Assembly (NCBI RefSeq): GCF_006439355.1
Contig: NZ_VFTG01000028.1
Coordinates: 1-64,000, forward strand
Direction: 5' to 3'
DNA: 64,000 bases
Source of the DNA: Mesorhizobium sp. B4-1-3
Lineage (GTDB): Bacteria > Pseudomonadota > Alphaproteobacteria > Rhizobiales > Rhizobiaceae
Shown here in pieces: positions 26,087-34,069 of this stretch (positions are counted from its first letter, which is position 1; every line of letters starts with the position of its first letter). The position numbers and the translations under genes are program-made. A model generated the notes under the pieces. It was not told where the DNA came from. It made no database searches and saw only the letters and a list, made by a program, of their open reading frames with translations.

Positions 26087-26118
26087 TTCCGAAACCCGGA
26101 TTCCACTTTTCGGGCTCA
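26087..26118 (-). repeat. Diverged palindromic repeat, family C, copy 2
   Basis: TTTCCGAAACCCGG and the CCACTTTTCGGGCTC that follows match the inverse of the family C element at 3518-3563 with several changes. It sits in the mrcA-prfB gap. Confidence 0.45.
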
Positions 26119-26218
26119 CGATTGAGCCGGCCCATTTCGCTTTACAGGCGGCGATGCCGTGCCTATGTATCGCGCCTATTCCGAAAAGACCGAAAAGAAC
26201 AGGACCGAACGAAAAACC

Positions 26219-27350
26219 ATGCGCGCGGAAACGCAAAACATTGTCGACGAGATCAGGCAGGCGATAACCCTGCTGAGGAGGCATCTTTGACTGGGATCAG
26301 GCTGTAAAGCGGCTTGAATACCTGAATTCGCGCGCCGAGGATTCCAGCCTCTGGAATGATCCGATCGAAGCGCAGAAGCTGATGCGGGAGCGCCAGGAGC
26401 TCGATGACGGCATCGCCGCCGTCAAGCGAATGACGCGGGCGCTGGAAGACAATATCGGCCTGATCGAGCTCGGCGAGGAAGAGGGCGACGACGGCATCAT
26501 CGCCGAGGCGGAGGCGGCGCTTCGTTCGATGCAGGGCGAGGCCAAGGCACGCCAGGTCGAGACGCTGCTCTCCGGCGAAGCCGATGCCAATGACACCTAT
26601 CTCGAAATCCATGCCGGCGCTGGCGGCACCGAAAGCCAGGACTGGGCCTCGATGCTCCTGCGCATGTACACGCGTTGGGCCGAGCGCCGCCGTTTCAAGG
26701 TCGAGGTGCTGGAAGTCCATGACGGCGAAGAAGCGGGCATCAAGTCCGCAACCGTGCTGATCAAGGGCCACAACGCCTATGGCTGGCTGAAGACAGAATC
26801 AGGCGTCCACCGCCTGGTGCGCATCTCGCCCTACGACAGCAATGCCCGGCGCCACACCTCGTTTGCCAGCGTCTGGGTTTATCCGGTCATCGACGACTCG
26901 ATCGAGATCAACGTTTCCGAATCCGACGTGCGCATTGATACCTATCGTTCCTCGGGTTCGGGCGGACAGCACGTCAACACGACCGACTCCGCCGTGCGCA
27001 TCACGCATCTGGCGACCGGTATCGCGGTCGCCTGCCAGGCGGAGCGCTCGCAGCACAAGAACCGCGCCAAGGCTTGGGAAATGCTGCGCTCGCGGCTCTA
27101 CGAGGAAGAGCTGAAGAAGCGCGAGGCGGTCGCCAATGCCACGGAAGCATCGAAGAGCGACATTGGCTGGGGCCACCAGATCCGCTCCTATGTGCTGCAG
27201 CCCTATCAGCTCGTGAAGGATCTGCGCACGGGCGTCGAAAGCACCTCGCCGTCGAGCGTGCTCGATGGCGACCTCGACGAGTTCATGGAAGCCTCGCTCT
27301 CGCATCGCATCGAAGGCGGCGCGGGCGAAGCGGTGGCGGACCTCGACTAG
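26219..27350 (+). CDS. prfB: Peptide chain release factor 2, with programmed +1 frameshift
   Basis: RF2 recognises UAA and UGA and releases the peptide. The gene is split: codons 1-23 run from ATG 26219 to a TGA at 26288-26290, and the rest is in the +1 frame from GAC at 26289, giving 376 residues in all. The site is CTT TGA C, with the internal Shine-Dalgarno AGGAGG (26276-26281) three bases before CTT. This is the classic autoregulatory frameshift: low RF2 lets ribosomes slip and make more RF2. The GGQ motif is in SGSGGQHVNTTDS. A single-frame reading would miss the first 23 codons. Confidence 0.96.
26276..26291 (+). promoter_or_regulatory. Programmed frameshift signal in prfB
   Basis: AGGAGG at 26276-26281, a three-base spacer CAT, then CTTTGAC at 26285-26291. 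The TGA stop is followed by C, the poorest termination context, as in E. coli prfB. Confidence 0.93.
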
Positions 27351-27371
27351 GATATGCCCACACTCCAGGTG

Positions 27372-27534
27372 AGGCTGGGCTGCGAATGATGGTCTCCTGC
27401 GCTTCCGGTGCTCACGTCCTTTCAGTACGCTCCGCTCCGGCCTTCGCCGGCCGAAGCCCTCACAAGTGTTTCCGCTCCATGAAGGCTACGGGCGGCGTAG
27501 ACCGGTTCGGAAACCATCATTCTCGGCTCGGCCT
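27372..27534. repeat. 163-bp element bounded by 26-bp imperfect inverted repeats
   Basis: The left end (27372-27397) and the complement of the right end (27509-27534) match at 21 of 26 positions, centred on GAATGATGG. The interior is GC-rich and non-coding. It lies just after prfB. The size and ends resemble a small non-autonomous element, but no target-site duplication is clear and no second copy is in the window. Confidence 0.45.
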
Positions 27535-27579
27535 GCCCTGAATCTGAACATATCTGGGCGTGGGATGAAGGAGGAGCCG

Positions 27580-27983
27580 GTGACGCGCAAACTTGCGGGG
27601 AAATGCTTCTGCGGGCCGTCCACTATGAGGTGGCGGACGAATTCGTTTACGCCGCCAACTGCCATTGCTCGAACTGCCGGCGCACGACCGGGTCGGCGTT
27701 CAAACCCTTCGCCGGCATCGAGCGCGGCAAGTTCCGTCTCACCGCAGGCGAGGACAGGCTGCTGATCTTCGGCGACGAGAGCGGCTATGACGCGCATTGC
27801 GGCCGGTGCGGCTCGCTTGTCTATTCGTTGGTCCGCGATGGCGCCTATGTCCATGTTGCCATGGGAACGCTGATGGACGATCCAGGCATTCGCCCGAGCG
27901 CACATATCTTCGTCGGTTCAAAGGCGCCGTGGTTCACGATTACAGACGATCTGCCGCAATATCGTGAACATGTCGACGGCTGA
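27580..27983 (+). pseudogene. GFA-family (glutathione-dependent formaldehyde-activating-like) gene, frameshifted
   Basis: A GTG at 27580 preceded by AAGGAGGAG opens the frame TRKLAGKCFCG, the normal start of a GFA-family zinc protein. After the CFCG codons the expected continuation AVHYEVADEFVYAANC appears in the next frame, which then runs on correctly to 27983 with CHCSNC and HCGRCGS zinc ligands. One base is missing near 27613-27616. Either the gene is inactivated or the sequence has a one-base error. A second, intact GFA gene lies at 28924-29292. Confidence 0.8.
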
Positions 27984-28282
27984 ACGCCGGAACCTCCGTC
28001 AGCGGAACTTCGTTCTTAGGCACCCTGGGCGCAGGCTGTCGTCTGGTTCTTGCCAGGCCAGGTCTGTGCATCTTTCCGTCGCCGAAGCTAAAAGCCCGGC
28101 GCGCCACGGTAGCGCGCCCACTTCTTGCGCCGGATACGGAATCGGCTCAGCATTTCGGGCTGTGGGATAGAAGCATTTATGGCCGGACGCGGCATAACTG
28201 CGACTGACGATCCGGCCACTGGGAAGAACACGTTCCGGGAACGGGCAAGCGAAAACGCTTGATGCTCGAAAGGACCGTTTCG
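27984..28282. other. Intergenic region without recognised elements
   Basis: About 300 bp between the broken GFA gene and a small secreted protein. I see no repeat of the local families, no terminator and no supported open frame. Confidence 0.3.
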
Positions 28283-28660
28283 ATGTCTGCTGCCATATCA
28301 GGATCGGCCCTAGCCGTTCGACCGGCTGGCCGACTTTTGTTCTCCCTCTTCGCTGTTGGAGCCATTGCGCTGCTGGCGCCGCCGGCCGTCGCGCACGACG
28401 CTCAGCCCACGGCGGCCATGCCGCAAGGCTGGAAATACCCCTTTGCCTGCTGTGCCAATTTCGATTGCAAGGAGGTGCCGCAGTCGTCCATCAGCGAGCG
28501 GCCCGAAGGTTATGTCATAAAAGGCACGGGTGAAGTGGTGGCCTATAGCGACAAACGGATCAAGAATTCGCCCGACGGCGAATACCACTGGTGCGCGCAT
28601 CAGGCCGGGCTCGACGCCGGCAAGACCATCTGCCTGTTCGTGCCGCCGCCCTCTTATTAA
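28283..28660 (+). CDS. Small secreted cysteine-containing protein, unknown function
   Basis: The 125-residue product has an N-terminal signal peptide (hydrophobic LLFSLFAVGAIALLAPPAVA, cleavage near AVAHDA). The mature part has paired cysteines (FACCANFDC), a further Cys in YHWCAHQ and one in KTICLFVPPPSY, suggesting disulfides or metal binding in the periplasm. The ATG at 28283 has AAGGA at a good distance; an ATG at 28262 is possible. Its TAA stop abuts a family A repeat. I do not recognise a named family. Confidence 0.65.
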   Translation: MSAAISGSALAVRPAGRLLFSLFAVGAIALLAPPAVAHDAQPTAAMPQGWKYPFACCANFDCKEVPQSSISERPEGYVIKGTGEVVAYSDKRIKNSPDGEYHWCAHQAGLDAGKTICLFVPPPSY

Positions 28661-28703
28661 GCAATTCCAGGGAAAGTGTGTGCGGTTTTCCGTCTGGAAT
28701 TGC
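28661..28703 (+). repeat. Palindromic repeat, family A
   Basis: Arms GCAATTCC and GGAATTGC enclose AGGGAAAGTGTGTGCGGTTTTCC. It starts at the base after a TAA stop codon and is followed by GCGTAAAAACAAGG. Confidence 0.78.
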
Positions 28704-28840
28704 GTAAAAACAAGGCGGTTGAGCGGTTCGCCGTTTCCGTGAACGGTGAGGCGCTCCAGCGTTCGAGCGCGCCAGCATCTCTGCCGAAGCTGCTGACTGA
28801 CAGTTGTCAGGGCTGCTTCTTTATGTTGCCTTGCCACCGA

Positions 28841-28884
28841 GCAATTCCAGGAAAAGTGCGCAGCGATTTTCCGTTGGGGATTGC
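28841..28884 (+). repeat. Palindromic repeat, family A, slightly diverged
   Basis: GCAATTCC is intact on the left; the right arm is GGGATTGC with one change. The core AGGAAAAGTGCGCAGCG is preserved. It lies 138 bp after the previous copy in the same direction, just upstream of the second GFA gene. Confidence 0.75.
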
Positions 28885-28923
28885 GTGCAATATGGGCGCG
28901 GCGGACAACGGAGAGGTGAGTTC

Positions 28924-29292
28924 ATGACCATCAAAGGCAGCTGCCACTGCAAGGCGACAACCTTCGAGGTTACCGAGGCGCCGCAAACAGTGACGCAATG
29001 CACATGCTCGTTCTGCTCGAAGCGCGGGTCGCTGTGGGCCTATTATGTGCCGTCGCAATTCAAGCTCACGAGCCCGCCGGAGAACGTTTCCTTCTACCGC
29101 TGGGGATCGAAGACGGTGAAGCATGGTTTCTGCGCCATCTGCGGTTGCGGCACTTTCACCGAAACGCCCGACTGGTCGACCGGGAAGCCGGATTTCGGCA
29201 ATCCGAAGATCAGCGTCAATTCGCGCCTGTTCGACGATTTCGACCTGGACAAGGTCGAGGTGGTGGTCATCGACGGCAAGAATTTGTGGTAG
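28924..29292 (+). CDS. GFA-family zinc protein
   Basis: The 122-residue cytosolic protein has the cysteine pattern of the GFA (Gfa-like, Mss4-like fold) family: GSCHC at 6-10, CTCSFC near 27-32 and CAICGCG near 70. Early members were named for glutathione-dependent formaldehyde activation, but most, including this short type, have no proven activity. The ATG at 28924 has GGAG/GAGGTGAG just upstream. It is intact, unlike the related gene at 27580. Confidence 0.85.
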   Translation: MTIKGSCHCKATTFEVTEAPQTVTQCTCSFCSKRGSLWAYYVPSQFKLTSPPENVSFYRWGSKTVKHGFCAICGCGTFTETPDWSTGKPDFGNPKISVNSRLFDDFDLDKVEVVVIDGKNLW

Positions 29293-29300
29293 AGGCGAAG

Positions 29301-29346
29301 CGGGAACGGCCACTGGTTTTTCGGCCGCATTCCCGTTCCGTTTTTC
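29301..29346 (+). terminator. Terminator after the intact GFA gene
   Basis: CGGGAACGGCC pairs imperfectly with the GGCCGCATTCCCG segment, and the hairpin is followed by TTCCGTTTTT. It lies nine bases after the stop codon. Confidence 0.6.
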
Positions 29347-29427
29347 GCCGCATTTCATGCTACAAAGCTGCGGAAGGGCTGATTTGGCGTGGCCGCAAGG
29401 GCCGCGAATTGGAGAGGGACCAATCTT

Positions 29428-30078
29428 ATGAAGAAGACCGTGCTCGTCGTCGTGGCGACGGCTGTGCTGGTGAGCGCCTGCACCACCACCGATCCGTATA
29501 CCGGCGACCAGAAGATTTCCAACACGGCGGCCGGCGCGGGCCTTGGCGCGTTGGCGGGCGCCAGCCTTGGTCTGCTCGCCGGCGGCAATGACCGCCGCAA
29601 CGCCCTGATCGGCGCCGGCATCGGCGCGCTCGCCGGCGGCGCGATCGGCGCGACCATGGACCAGAACGAAGCCGAGCTTCGCCGCCAGCTGCAGGGCACC
29701 GGCGTCAGCGTCACCCGCAGCGGCGACCAGATCATCCTCAACATGCCGTCCGACATCACCTTCAATGTCGACCAGGACGCAGTGAAGCCGGGCTTCTATC
29801 CGGTGCTGAATTCGGTGGCGCTGGTGCTCAAGAAATTTCGCCAGACTACGGTGGACGTGTTCGGCCACACCGATTCGACCGGCAGCGACCAGCACAATTT
29901 CGACCTGTCGCAGCGGCGCGCGCTTGCCGTCGCCAATTATCTTGCCGGCCAGGGCGTCGATCAACGCCGCTTCGCCGTCACCGGCTTCGGCAAGACGCGC
30001 CCGATCGCATCCAACGCTACGGCCCAGGGGCGCGAGCAGAACCGGCGCGTCGAGATCCAGCTGTCGCCGCTCACCTGA
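29428..30078 (+). CDS. OmpA-family outer-membrane lipoprotein
   Basis: The 216-residue protein has a lipoprotein signal with lipobox LVSAC (Cys18 would be acylated). A glycine-zipper region follows (about 33-75, AGAGLGALAGASLG and IGAGIGALAGGAIG). The C-terminal OmpA-like domain binds peptidoglycan: FNVDQDAVKPG, VFGHTDSTGSD and the QGREQNRRVEI end. It likely links the outer membrane to the cell wall. GAGGGA lies before the ATG. A strong terminator follows. Confidence 0.92.
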   Translation: MKKTVLVVVATAVLVSACTTTDPYTGDQKISNTAAGAGLGALAGASLGLLAGGNDRRNALIGAGIGALAGGAIGATMDQNEAELRRQLQGTGVSVTRSGDQIILNMPSDITFNVDQDAVKPGFYPVLNSVALVLKKFRQTTVDVFGHTDSTGSDQHNFDLSQRRALAVANYLAGQGVDQRRFAVTGFGKTRPIASNATAQGREQNRRVEIQLSPLT

Positions 30079-30113
30079 GCCACACCGCGCAAGCAGCGAA
30101 GCGCCACCAAACC

Positions 30114-30141
30114 AAAACGGCCCCGCGCGGGGCCGTTTTTT
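30114..30141 (+). terminator. Rho-independent terminator of the OmpA lipoprotein gene
   Basis: AAAACGGCCCCGC (30114-30126) and GCGGGGCCGTTTT (30127-30139) make a 13-bp palindrome, with a T-run to 30141. The stem is nearly the same as the terminator at 30969. Confidence 0.85.
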
Positions 30142-30330
30142 GTTGGCCCGGTCCAAAGATGGATCGAAGGTCCTAGGACATTAGCTTGTTCTAAATGAAT
30201 ACTTTTCAAATCCAGGGAAAGGACTACCATCCTGCTGTTCCAGAGGGGATGGGGTGGTCAATCGGCCGCGCAATCAGCATCTGCCGCCCCGGTCTTGCAC
30301 GGCCAGATCAAGGCAACCTGGGAGGAATGC

Positions 30331-30939
30331 GTGACAAGAACAGCTCGCCTCGGGCGCTGCGGCGTCCTCGTTTTGACTGGCCTTTTGGGCGCATGGCTCG
30401 GAGCCGCCACGGCTCGGGCCGAGGACGCCAACAAGGCCGATATCGAAACCCTGAAGAAATCGCTGGCCAAGTATGAAGACTACACCGCCGCCGTCCGCGA
30501 CCTCTATTTATCGACCGTCGGCTGCGTCCACTATGCTGGCGAGAAGACAGCCGGCGCGATGTACTATCCGAAGGGCGCCATGGGCATCCATTTCGTCAAC
30601 GTCCCAAGCGTCGGCAGGCCGCTCGACCCGATGAAACCCAATGTCCTGATCTACGAGCCGACCAAGAAAGGCCTGAAACTGGTCGGCGTGGAATGGCTGG
30701 TGCCGCTGACGCCGGACACCAAGGAGGTGCCGACGCTGTTCGGTCAGAAATTCATGGGGCCGATGGAAGGGCACTATCCGCTCATTCCGAGGGAATTCGT
30801 CCACTACGACCTGCATGCCTGGCTGTTCAGGGACAATCCGAACGGCATGTTCAGCCCGACCAACCCGAAAGTGACGTGCAACAAGGCCGATTTCCCGATG
30901 CTGGAGAAGCCGACCAAGATGATGCCTGGGCCGATGTAG
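30331..30939 (+). CDS. Secreted conserved hypothetical protein
   Basis: The 202-residue protein has a signal peptide ending near ATARAED (hydrophobic GVLVLTGLLGAWLGAATA). The mature part starts with a charged helix (ETLKKSLAKYEDYTAAVRD) and has a segment resembling rhizobial proteins of unknown function that contain GAMGIHFVN, NVLIYEP and PREFVHYDLHAWLF. Two cysteines (VGCVHY and VTCNKA) may pair. Translation starts at a GTG (30331) with GGAGG six bases before it. No enzyme function can be assigned. It is bracketed by two near-identical terminators. Confidence 0.75.
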   Translation: MTRTARLGRCGVLVLTGLLGAWLGAATARAEDANKADIETLKKSLAKYEDYTAAVRDLYLSTVGCVHYAGEKTAGAMYYPKGAMGIHFVNVPSVGRPLDPMKPNVLIYEPTKKGLKLVGVEWLVPLTPDTKEVPTLFGQKFMGPMEGHYPLIPREFVHYDLHAWLFRDNPNGMFSPTNPKVTCNKADFPMLEKPTKMMPGPM

Positions 30940-30968
30940 GGCAGGGCGCATCAGGCAATGCAAAAAAG

Positions 30969-30997
30969 AAAACGGCCCCGAGAGCGGGGCCGTTTTT
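30969..30997. terminator. Bidirectional terminator between convergent genes
   Basis: AAAACGGCCCCG (30969-30980), loop AGAG, CGGGGCCGTTTT (30985-30996). There is a T-run on both strands (TTTTT after it on plus; TTTTCTTTTTTG on minus), so it can end both the secreted-protein gene and the DEAD-box gene. Confidence 0.85.
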
Positions 30998-31023
30998 CAT
31001 GTCTGCTTCTGCCAGTCTGGAGC

Positions 31024-32610
31024 TCAGACTTTCGCGACGATCCGCATGAAGGCCGGCACGTCGCCGCCGAAGCCGACCGTCGCGTCGTCTTCCTCGCGAT
31101 GGCGGCCTGAGCGGTCGCGCTGTGGGCGGGCGTCGCCGCGCTGGTCGTTACGGTTGCCAGACCCCTTGCGCTCGTTCTCGGAACGGATCGCATCCTTGCG
31201 GGCGCGGCGTTCGGCGATATCGGCAACTTCGGCGACGGGCTGCTCTTCGCGTGTGGCTTCGGGCGCCTCGTCGCGCTTGGCGTGGCGATCCTTCTTGCGC
31301 TCGCCGCGTTCTTTGCGATCGTCCTTGCGGTCCTCATCCTTGCGGCCAGCCCGGCGCGGTGCGCCGCGGCCACGACGCGGCTGCTCCTCGCCTTCGCTCT
31401 CGGTCACGGTCGACAGGTCGCCGTCATGCCATTCGATCTTCGTGCCGATAAGCCTCTCGATGGCATCGACATATTTGGTGTCGGCGCGCGTGGCGATGGT
31501 GAAGGATTTGCCGGAACGTCCGGCCCGGCCGGTGCGACCGATGCGGTGGACATAGTCCTCGGCGTGGATCGGCACGTCGTAGTTGAAGACGTGGCTGACA
31601 TCGGGAATGTCGAGGCCGCGCGCAGCGACGTCCGAGGCGACGAGATAGCGCAGCTTGCCGTCGCGGAAATTGTTGAGCATCTGCATGCGTGCGCGCTGGT
31701 CCATGTCGCCATGCAGGGCGCCTGCGTCGAAATCGTGTTTCAGCAGCGAGCGAAAGAGCTCCGATACCTCGACCTTGCGGTTGCAGAAGATGATGGCGTT
31801 CTTCAAGTCGGCGTCTTCGGCCTTGATCAGGTTGCGCAGTGTCTCGCGCTTCTCCCACGGCTTCGTGCCGGACTTCACCAGCCGCTGGACGATGTTGGTC
31901 GCAGCCGACGCCGCCTTTGAGACTTCGACGCGCACCGGCGCGTGCAGGAATTTTTCGGTTAGCTTGGTGATCTCCGGCGGCATGGTCGCCGAAAAGAACA
32001 GCGTCTGGCGCGTGAACGGGATCATCTCGCAGATGCGCTCGATGTCGGGGATGAAGCCCATGTCGAGCATGCGGTCGGCTTCGTCGATGACGAGGATTTC
32101 GACGCCGTTGAGCAAGAGCTTGCCGCGCTCGCGGTGGTCGAGCAGGCGGCCGGGCGTAGCGATCAGCACATCGGCGCCGCGCTCGAGCTTCTTGTCTTGC
32201 TCGTCGAAGGAGACGCCGCCGATCAGAAGCGCGATGTTGAGCTTGTGGTTCTTGCCGTATTTGACGAAGTTCTCCTCGACCTGCGCCGCTAGCTCGCGCG
32301 TCGGTTCGAGGATCAGCGTGCGCGGCATGCGGGCACGGGCACGGCCCTTTTCCAGCCGCGTCAGCATCGGCAGCACGAAAGAGGCTGTCTTGCCGGTGCC
32401 GGTCTGGGCGATACCTAGCACGTCCTTGCCGAGCAACGCATGCGGGATCGCGCCGGCCTGGATCGGAGTCGGCTCGGTGTAGCCGGCATCGGTGACTGCG
32501 GAGAGGACCTTGGGCGAAAGGCCAAGGTCTGTGAACGTCAACGCTTCTTGAGCGATCGTGGTGTCTGATGACAAGAGTTTGATGTCTTTGGCTGGTTCGG
32601 GAAATCGCAA
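31024..32610 (-). CDS. DEAD-box RNA helicase (RhlE-like)
   Basis: The enzyme unwinds RNA duplexes with ATP, in mRNA turnover or ribosome assembly. It has the Q motif (GYTEPTPIQ), motif I AQTGTGKT at 68-75, PTRELA, DEAD near 178, SAT, and the C-terminal HRIGRTGRAGRSG. The last 130 residues are Arg/Lys/Glu/Asp-rich, typical of RhlE-type tails that bind RNA or RNase E. No ATG fits the N-terminus; the frame opens at a TTG (32610), and a second TTG at 32574 (giving MSSDTTIAQ) is equally possible, so the start is uncertain. Confidence 0.93.
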   Translation of the reverse strand: MRFPEPAKDIKLLSSDTTIAQEALTFTDLGLSPKVLSAVTDAGYTEPTPIQAGAIPHALLGKDVLGIAQTGTGKTASFVLPMLTRLEKGRARARMPRTLILEPTRELAAQVEENFVKYGKNHKLNIALLIGGVSFDEQDKKLERGADVLIATPGRLLDHRERGKLLLNGVEILVIDEADRMLDMGFIPDIERICEMIPFTRQTLFFSATMPPEITKLTEKFLHAPVRVEVSKAASAATNIVQRLVKSGTKPWEKRETLRNLIKAEDADLKNAIIFCNRKVEVSELFRSLLKHDFDAGALHGDMDQRARMQMLNNFRDGKLRYLVASDVAARGLDIPDVSHVFNYDVPIHAEDYVHRIGRTGRAGRSGKSFTIATRADTKYVDAIERLIGTKIEWHDGDLSTVTESEGEEQPRRGRGAPRRAGRKDEDRKDDRKERGERKKDRHAKRDEAPEATREEQPVAEVADIAERRARKDAIRSENERKGSGNRNDQRGDARPQRDRSGRHREEDDATVGFGGDVPAFMRIVAKV

Positions 32611-32789
32611 CGGTGTCCGTCACGGCAGGCGCCATGCGCCTGCAAGATTGGCTTGCAGTTAGGCGCAAGTCCGCGATTTGTCAACAGAAACAGCCGGGAA
32701 TCCAGCAATTGTGAAGTCGTAACCTTAATTGCGATGCTCAAAGCGGGTCGCACCGAAACGGATTGCGGTTACGCGCCTTAGATCTTTGC

Positions 32790-32845
32790 TTGATGCAGGC
32801 CGTATTCCTAAACGGCTGCGCTCTTCGGGCGTCAGGCATTGATCG
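32790..32845 (-). repeat. Diverged palindromic repeat, family B
   Basis: The stretch TTAGATCTTTGCTTGATGC, then CTAAACGGCTGCGC and GGCGTCAGGCATTGATC aligns with the inverse copy at 46355-46404 (TTAAGTCTTTGTTTGATGC, CCAAAACCGCTGCGC, GGCGACATGCATCAGGTC). The core has decayed. It lies in the gap upstream of the DEAD-box gene. Confidence 0.5.
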
Positions 32846-32866
32846 ATACAATATCGTTGCGCCGGC

Positions 32867-33640
32867 TCAGTAGCGGAACTGCTCGGCAAGGATGCGTTCG
32901 TTCCAGGAATGGTTCGGATCGAACAGCAAAGTTGCCGTCGCTGTCGGCGATTCCCGCACGGTGACGGAGGCCACCGCCTTGACCTCGGTATGGTCGGCGG
33001 CGGCATTCACCGGGCGCTTTTCGGCTTCCAGTATGTCGAAGCGCACCGTCGCCTTGTTGGAGAGCAGCGCGCCGCGCCAGCGGCGCGGGCGGAACGGGCT
33101 CACCGGCGTCAGCGCTAGCAGCGGCGCGTCGAGCGGCAGGATCGGCCCATGCGCCGACAGGTTGTAGGCGGTGGAGCCGGCAGGCGTCGCGATCATCACG
33201 CCGTCGCAGTTCAGCTCCTCCAGCCGCACTTGGCCGTCGACGGTGATACGGATCTTCGCGGTCTGGTAGGACTGGCGCCACAGCGCCACCTCGTTGATGG
33301 CCGGCGCCGAAACGGATTCGCCGTCATGCGTCACGGCGACCATTTCCAGCGGCCTGATCGTCTCGGAGACCGCGTTGGCGATGCGCTCCTCGAGCCCGCC
33401 GGCGCGATATTCGTTCATCAGGAAGCCGATGGTGCCACGATTCATGCCGTAGACCTTCTTGCCCGTGCTCATCGTCTCGCGCAGTGTCTGCAGAAGAAAA
33501 CCGTCGCCGCCGAGCGCGATGATGATCTCGGCCTCAGCGACAGGCACCTGCCCATAGCGCGCCGACAGGCTTTCCCGCGCGGCGCGGGCGTCGTCGGTGT
33601 CGGAAGAGACGAAGGCGAAACGGCTGGCGGCTTTGCTCAT
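32867..33640 (-). CDS. nadK: NAD kinase
   Basis: NadK phosphorylates NAD to NADP, the only route to NADP. The 257-residue length is normal. Motifs: ALGGDGF at 42-48 (GGDG, catalytic), NRGTIGFLMNE, and TPAGSTAYNLSAHGP, which binds NAD. The ATG at 33640 gives the usual MSKAASRFAFVSSDT start and has GGAG close before it; it overlaps the TGA of a possible 64-codon upstream frame (ATGA). Confidence 0.96.
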   Translation of the reverse strand: MSKAASRFAFVSSDTDDARAARESLSARYGQVPVAEAEIIIALGGDGFLLQTLRETMSTGKKVYGMNRGTIGFLMNEYRAGGLEERIANAVSETIRPLEMVAVTHDGESVSAPAINEVALWRQSYQTAKIRITVDGQVRLEELNCDGVMIATPAGSTAYNLSAHGPILPLDAPLLALTPVSPFRPRRWRGALLSNKATVRFDILEAEKRPVNAAADHTEVKAVASVTVRESPTATATLLFDPNHSWNERILAEQFRY

Positions 33641-33831
33641 GGCTCCCGGAGGGCGACCGTCTGCGGGGCCGCGCCGGCGACGGCGTAGCATGCGCCGCCT
33701 GTATCTGTGAAGGGCGCAGCGCCGATCGGCGGGCACGCTGAGTAATCGCGCTTCGTGACAGGCGCGACATGAATGTGATGGCCGCAATGGTTAAGACGAG
33801 GCTTAAACACTCGTAAAGCCGGATCGATCAT
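33637..33831 (-). CDS. Possible small protein overlapping the nadK start
   Basis: A 64-codon frame (ATG 33831) ends in a TGA that shares bases with the nadK ATG. Such a four-base overlap is typical of coupled genes. The product would have Cys and His residues (LNHCGHHIHVAP, YSACPP, GGACYAVAG) and no membrane segment. There is no clear ribosome site and no family match that I recognise. Chance is quite possible. Confidence 0.2.
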   Translation of the reverse strand: MIDPALRVFKPRLNHCGHHIHVAPVTKRDYSACPPIGAAPFTDTGGACYAVAGAAPQTVALREP

Positions 33832-33885
33832 GTTAGCCGACAGTGGATGGGTTAGCGGGGGCTGGCCAGTCGAGAGACCTGTCTA

Positions 33886-34050
33886 TTGCCGGTAACGCGT
33901 CTGATCATAGTCTTCCTGATGATGGGAAGTTTCGCGCTGATGTTCGCCGAACTCGTGCGTCATTCGGAAGAGATGAGCCAGCGGCCGCAGCCGACAGCGT
34001 CCCGCTGCGGCGACGCCGCGGGGACACCTTGCCCGCAAAGGGCGCTGTAG
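33886..34050 (+). CDS. Possible small membrane protein
   Basis: A 54-residue frame from a TTG (33886) encodes a single hydrophobic helix, LIIVFLMMGSFALMFAELV (residues 6-24), flanked by Arg at the start and by a charged, Pro/Cys-containing tail. GAGAGA lies about 8 bases before the TTG. It fills part of the 429-bp gap between nadK and the hydrolase gene, on the opposite strand. The rest of the gap shows no features apart from TTAAGACGAGGCTTAA near 33790. Confidence 0.3.
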   Translation: MPVTRLIIVFLMMGSFALMFAELVRHSEEMSQRPQPTASRCGDAAGTPCPQRAL

Positions 34051-34069
34051 GCCTCGCTTTTCCGCTCGC

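Noticed and set aside
23924..26284. A 786-codon open frame antisense to mrcA
   Set aside because: Same shadow composition; mrcA on the other strand has all PBP1A motifs.
33790..33806. TTAAGACGAGGCTTAA as a CtrA site
   Set aside because: The gap between the TTAA halves is eight bases; the CtrA consensus needs seven.
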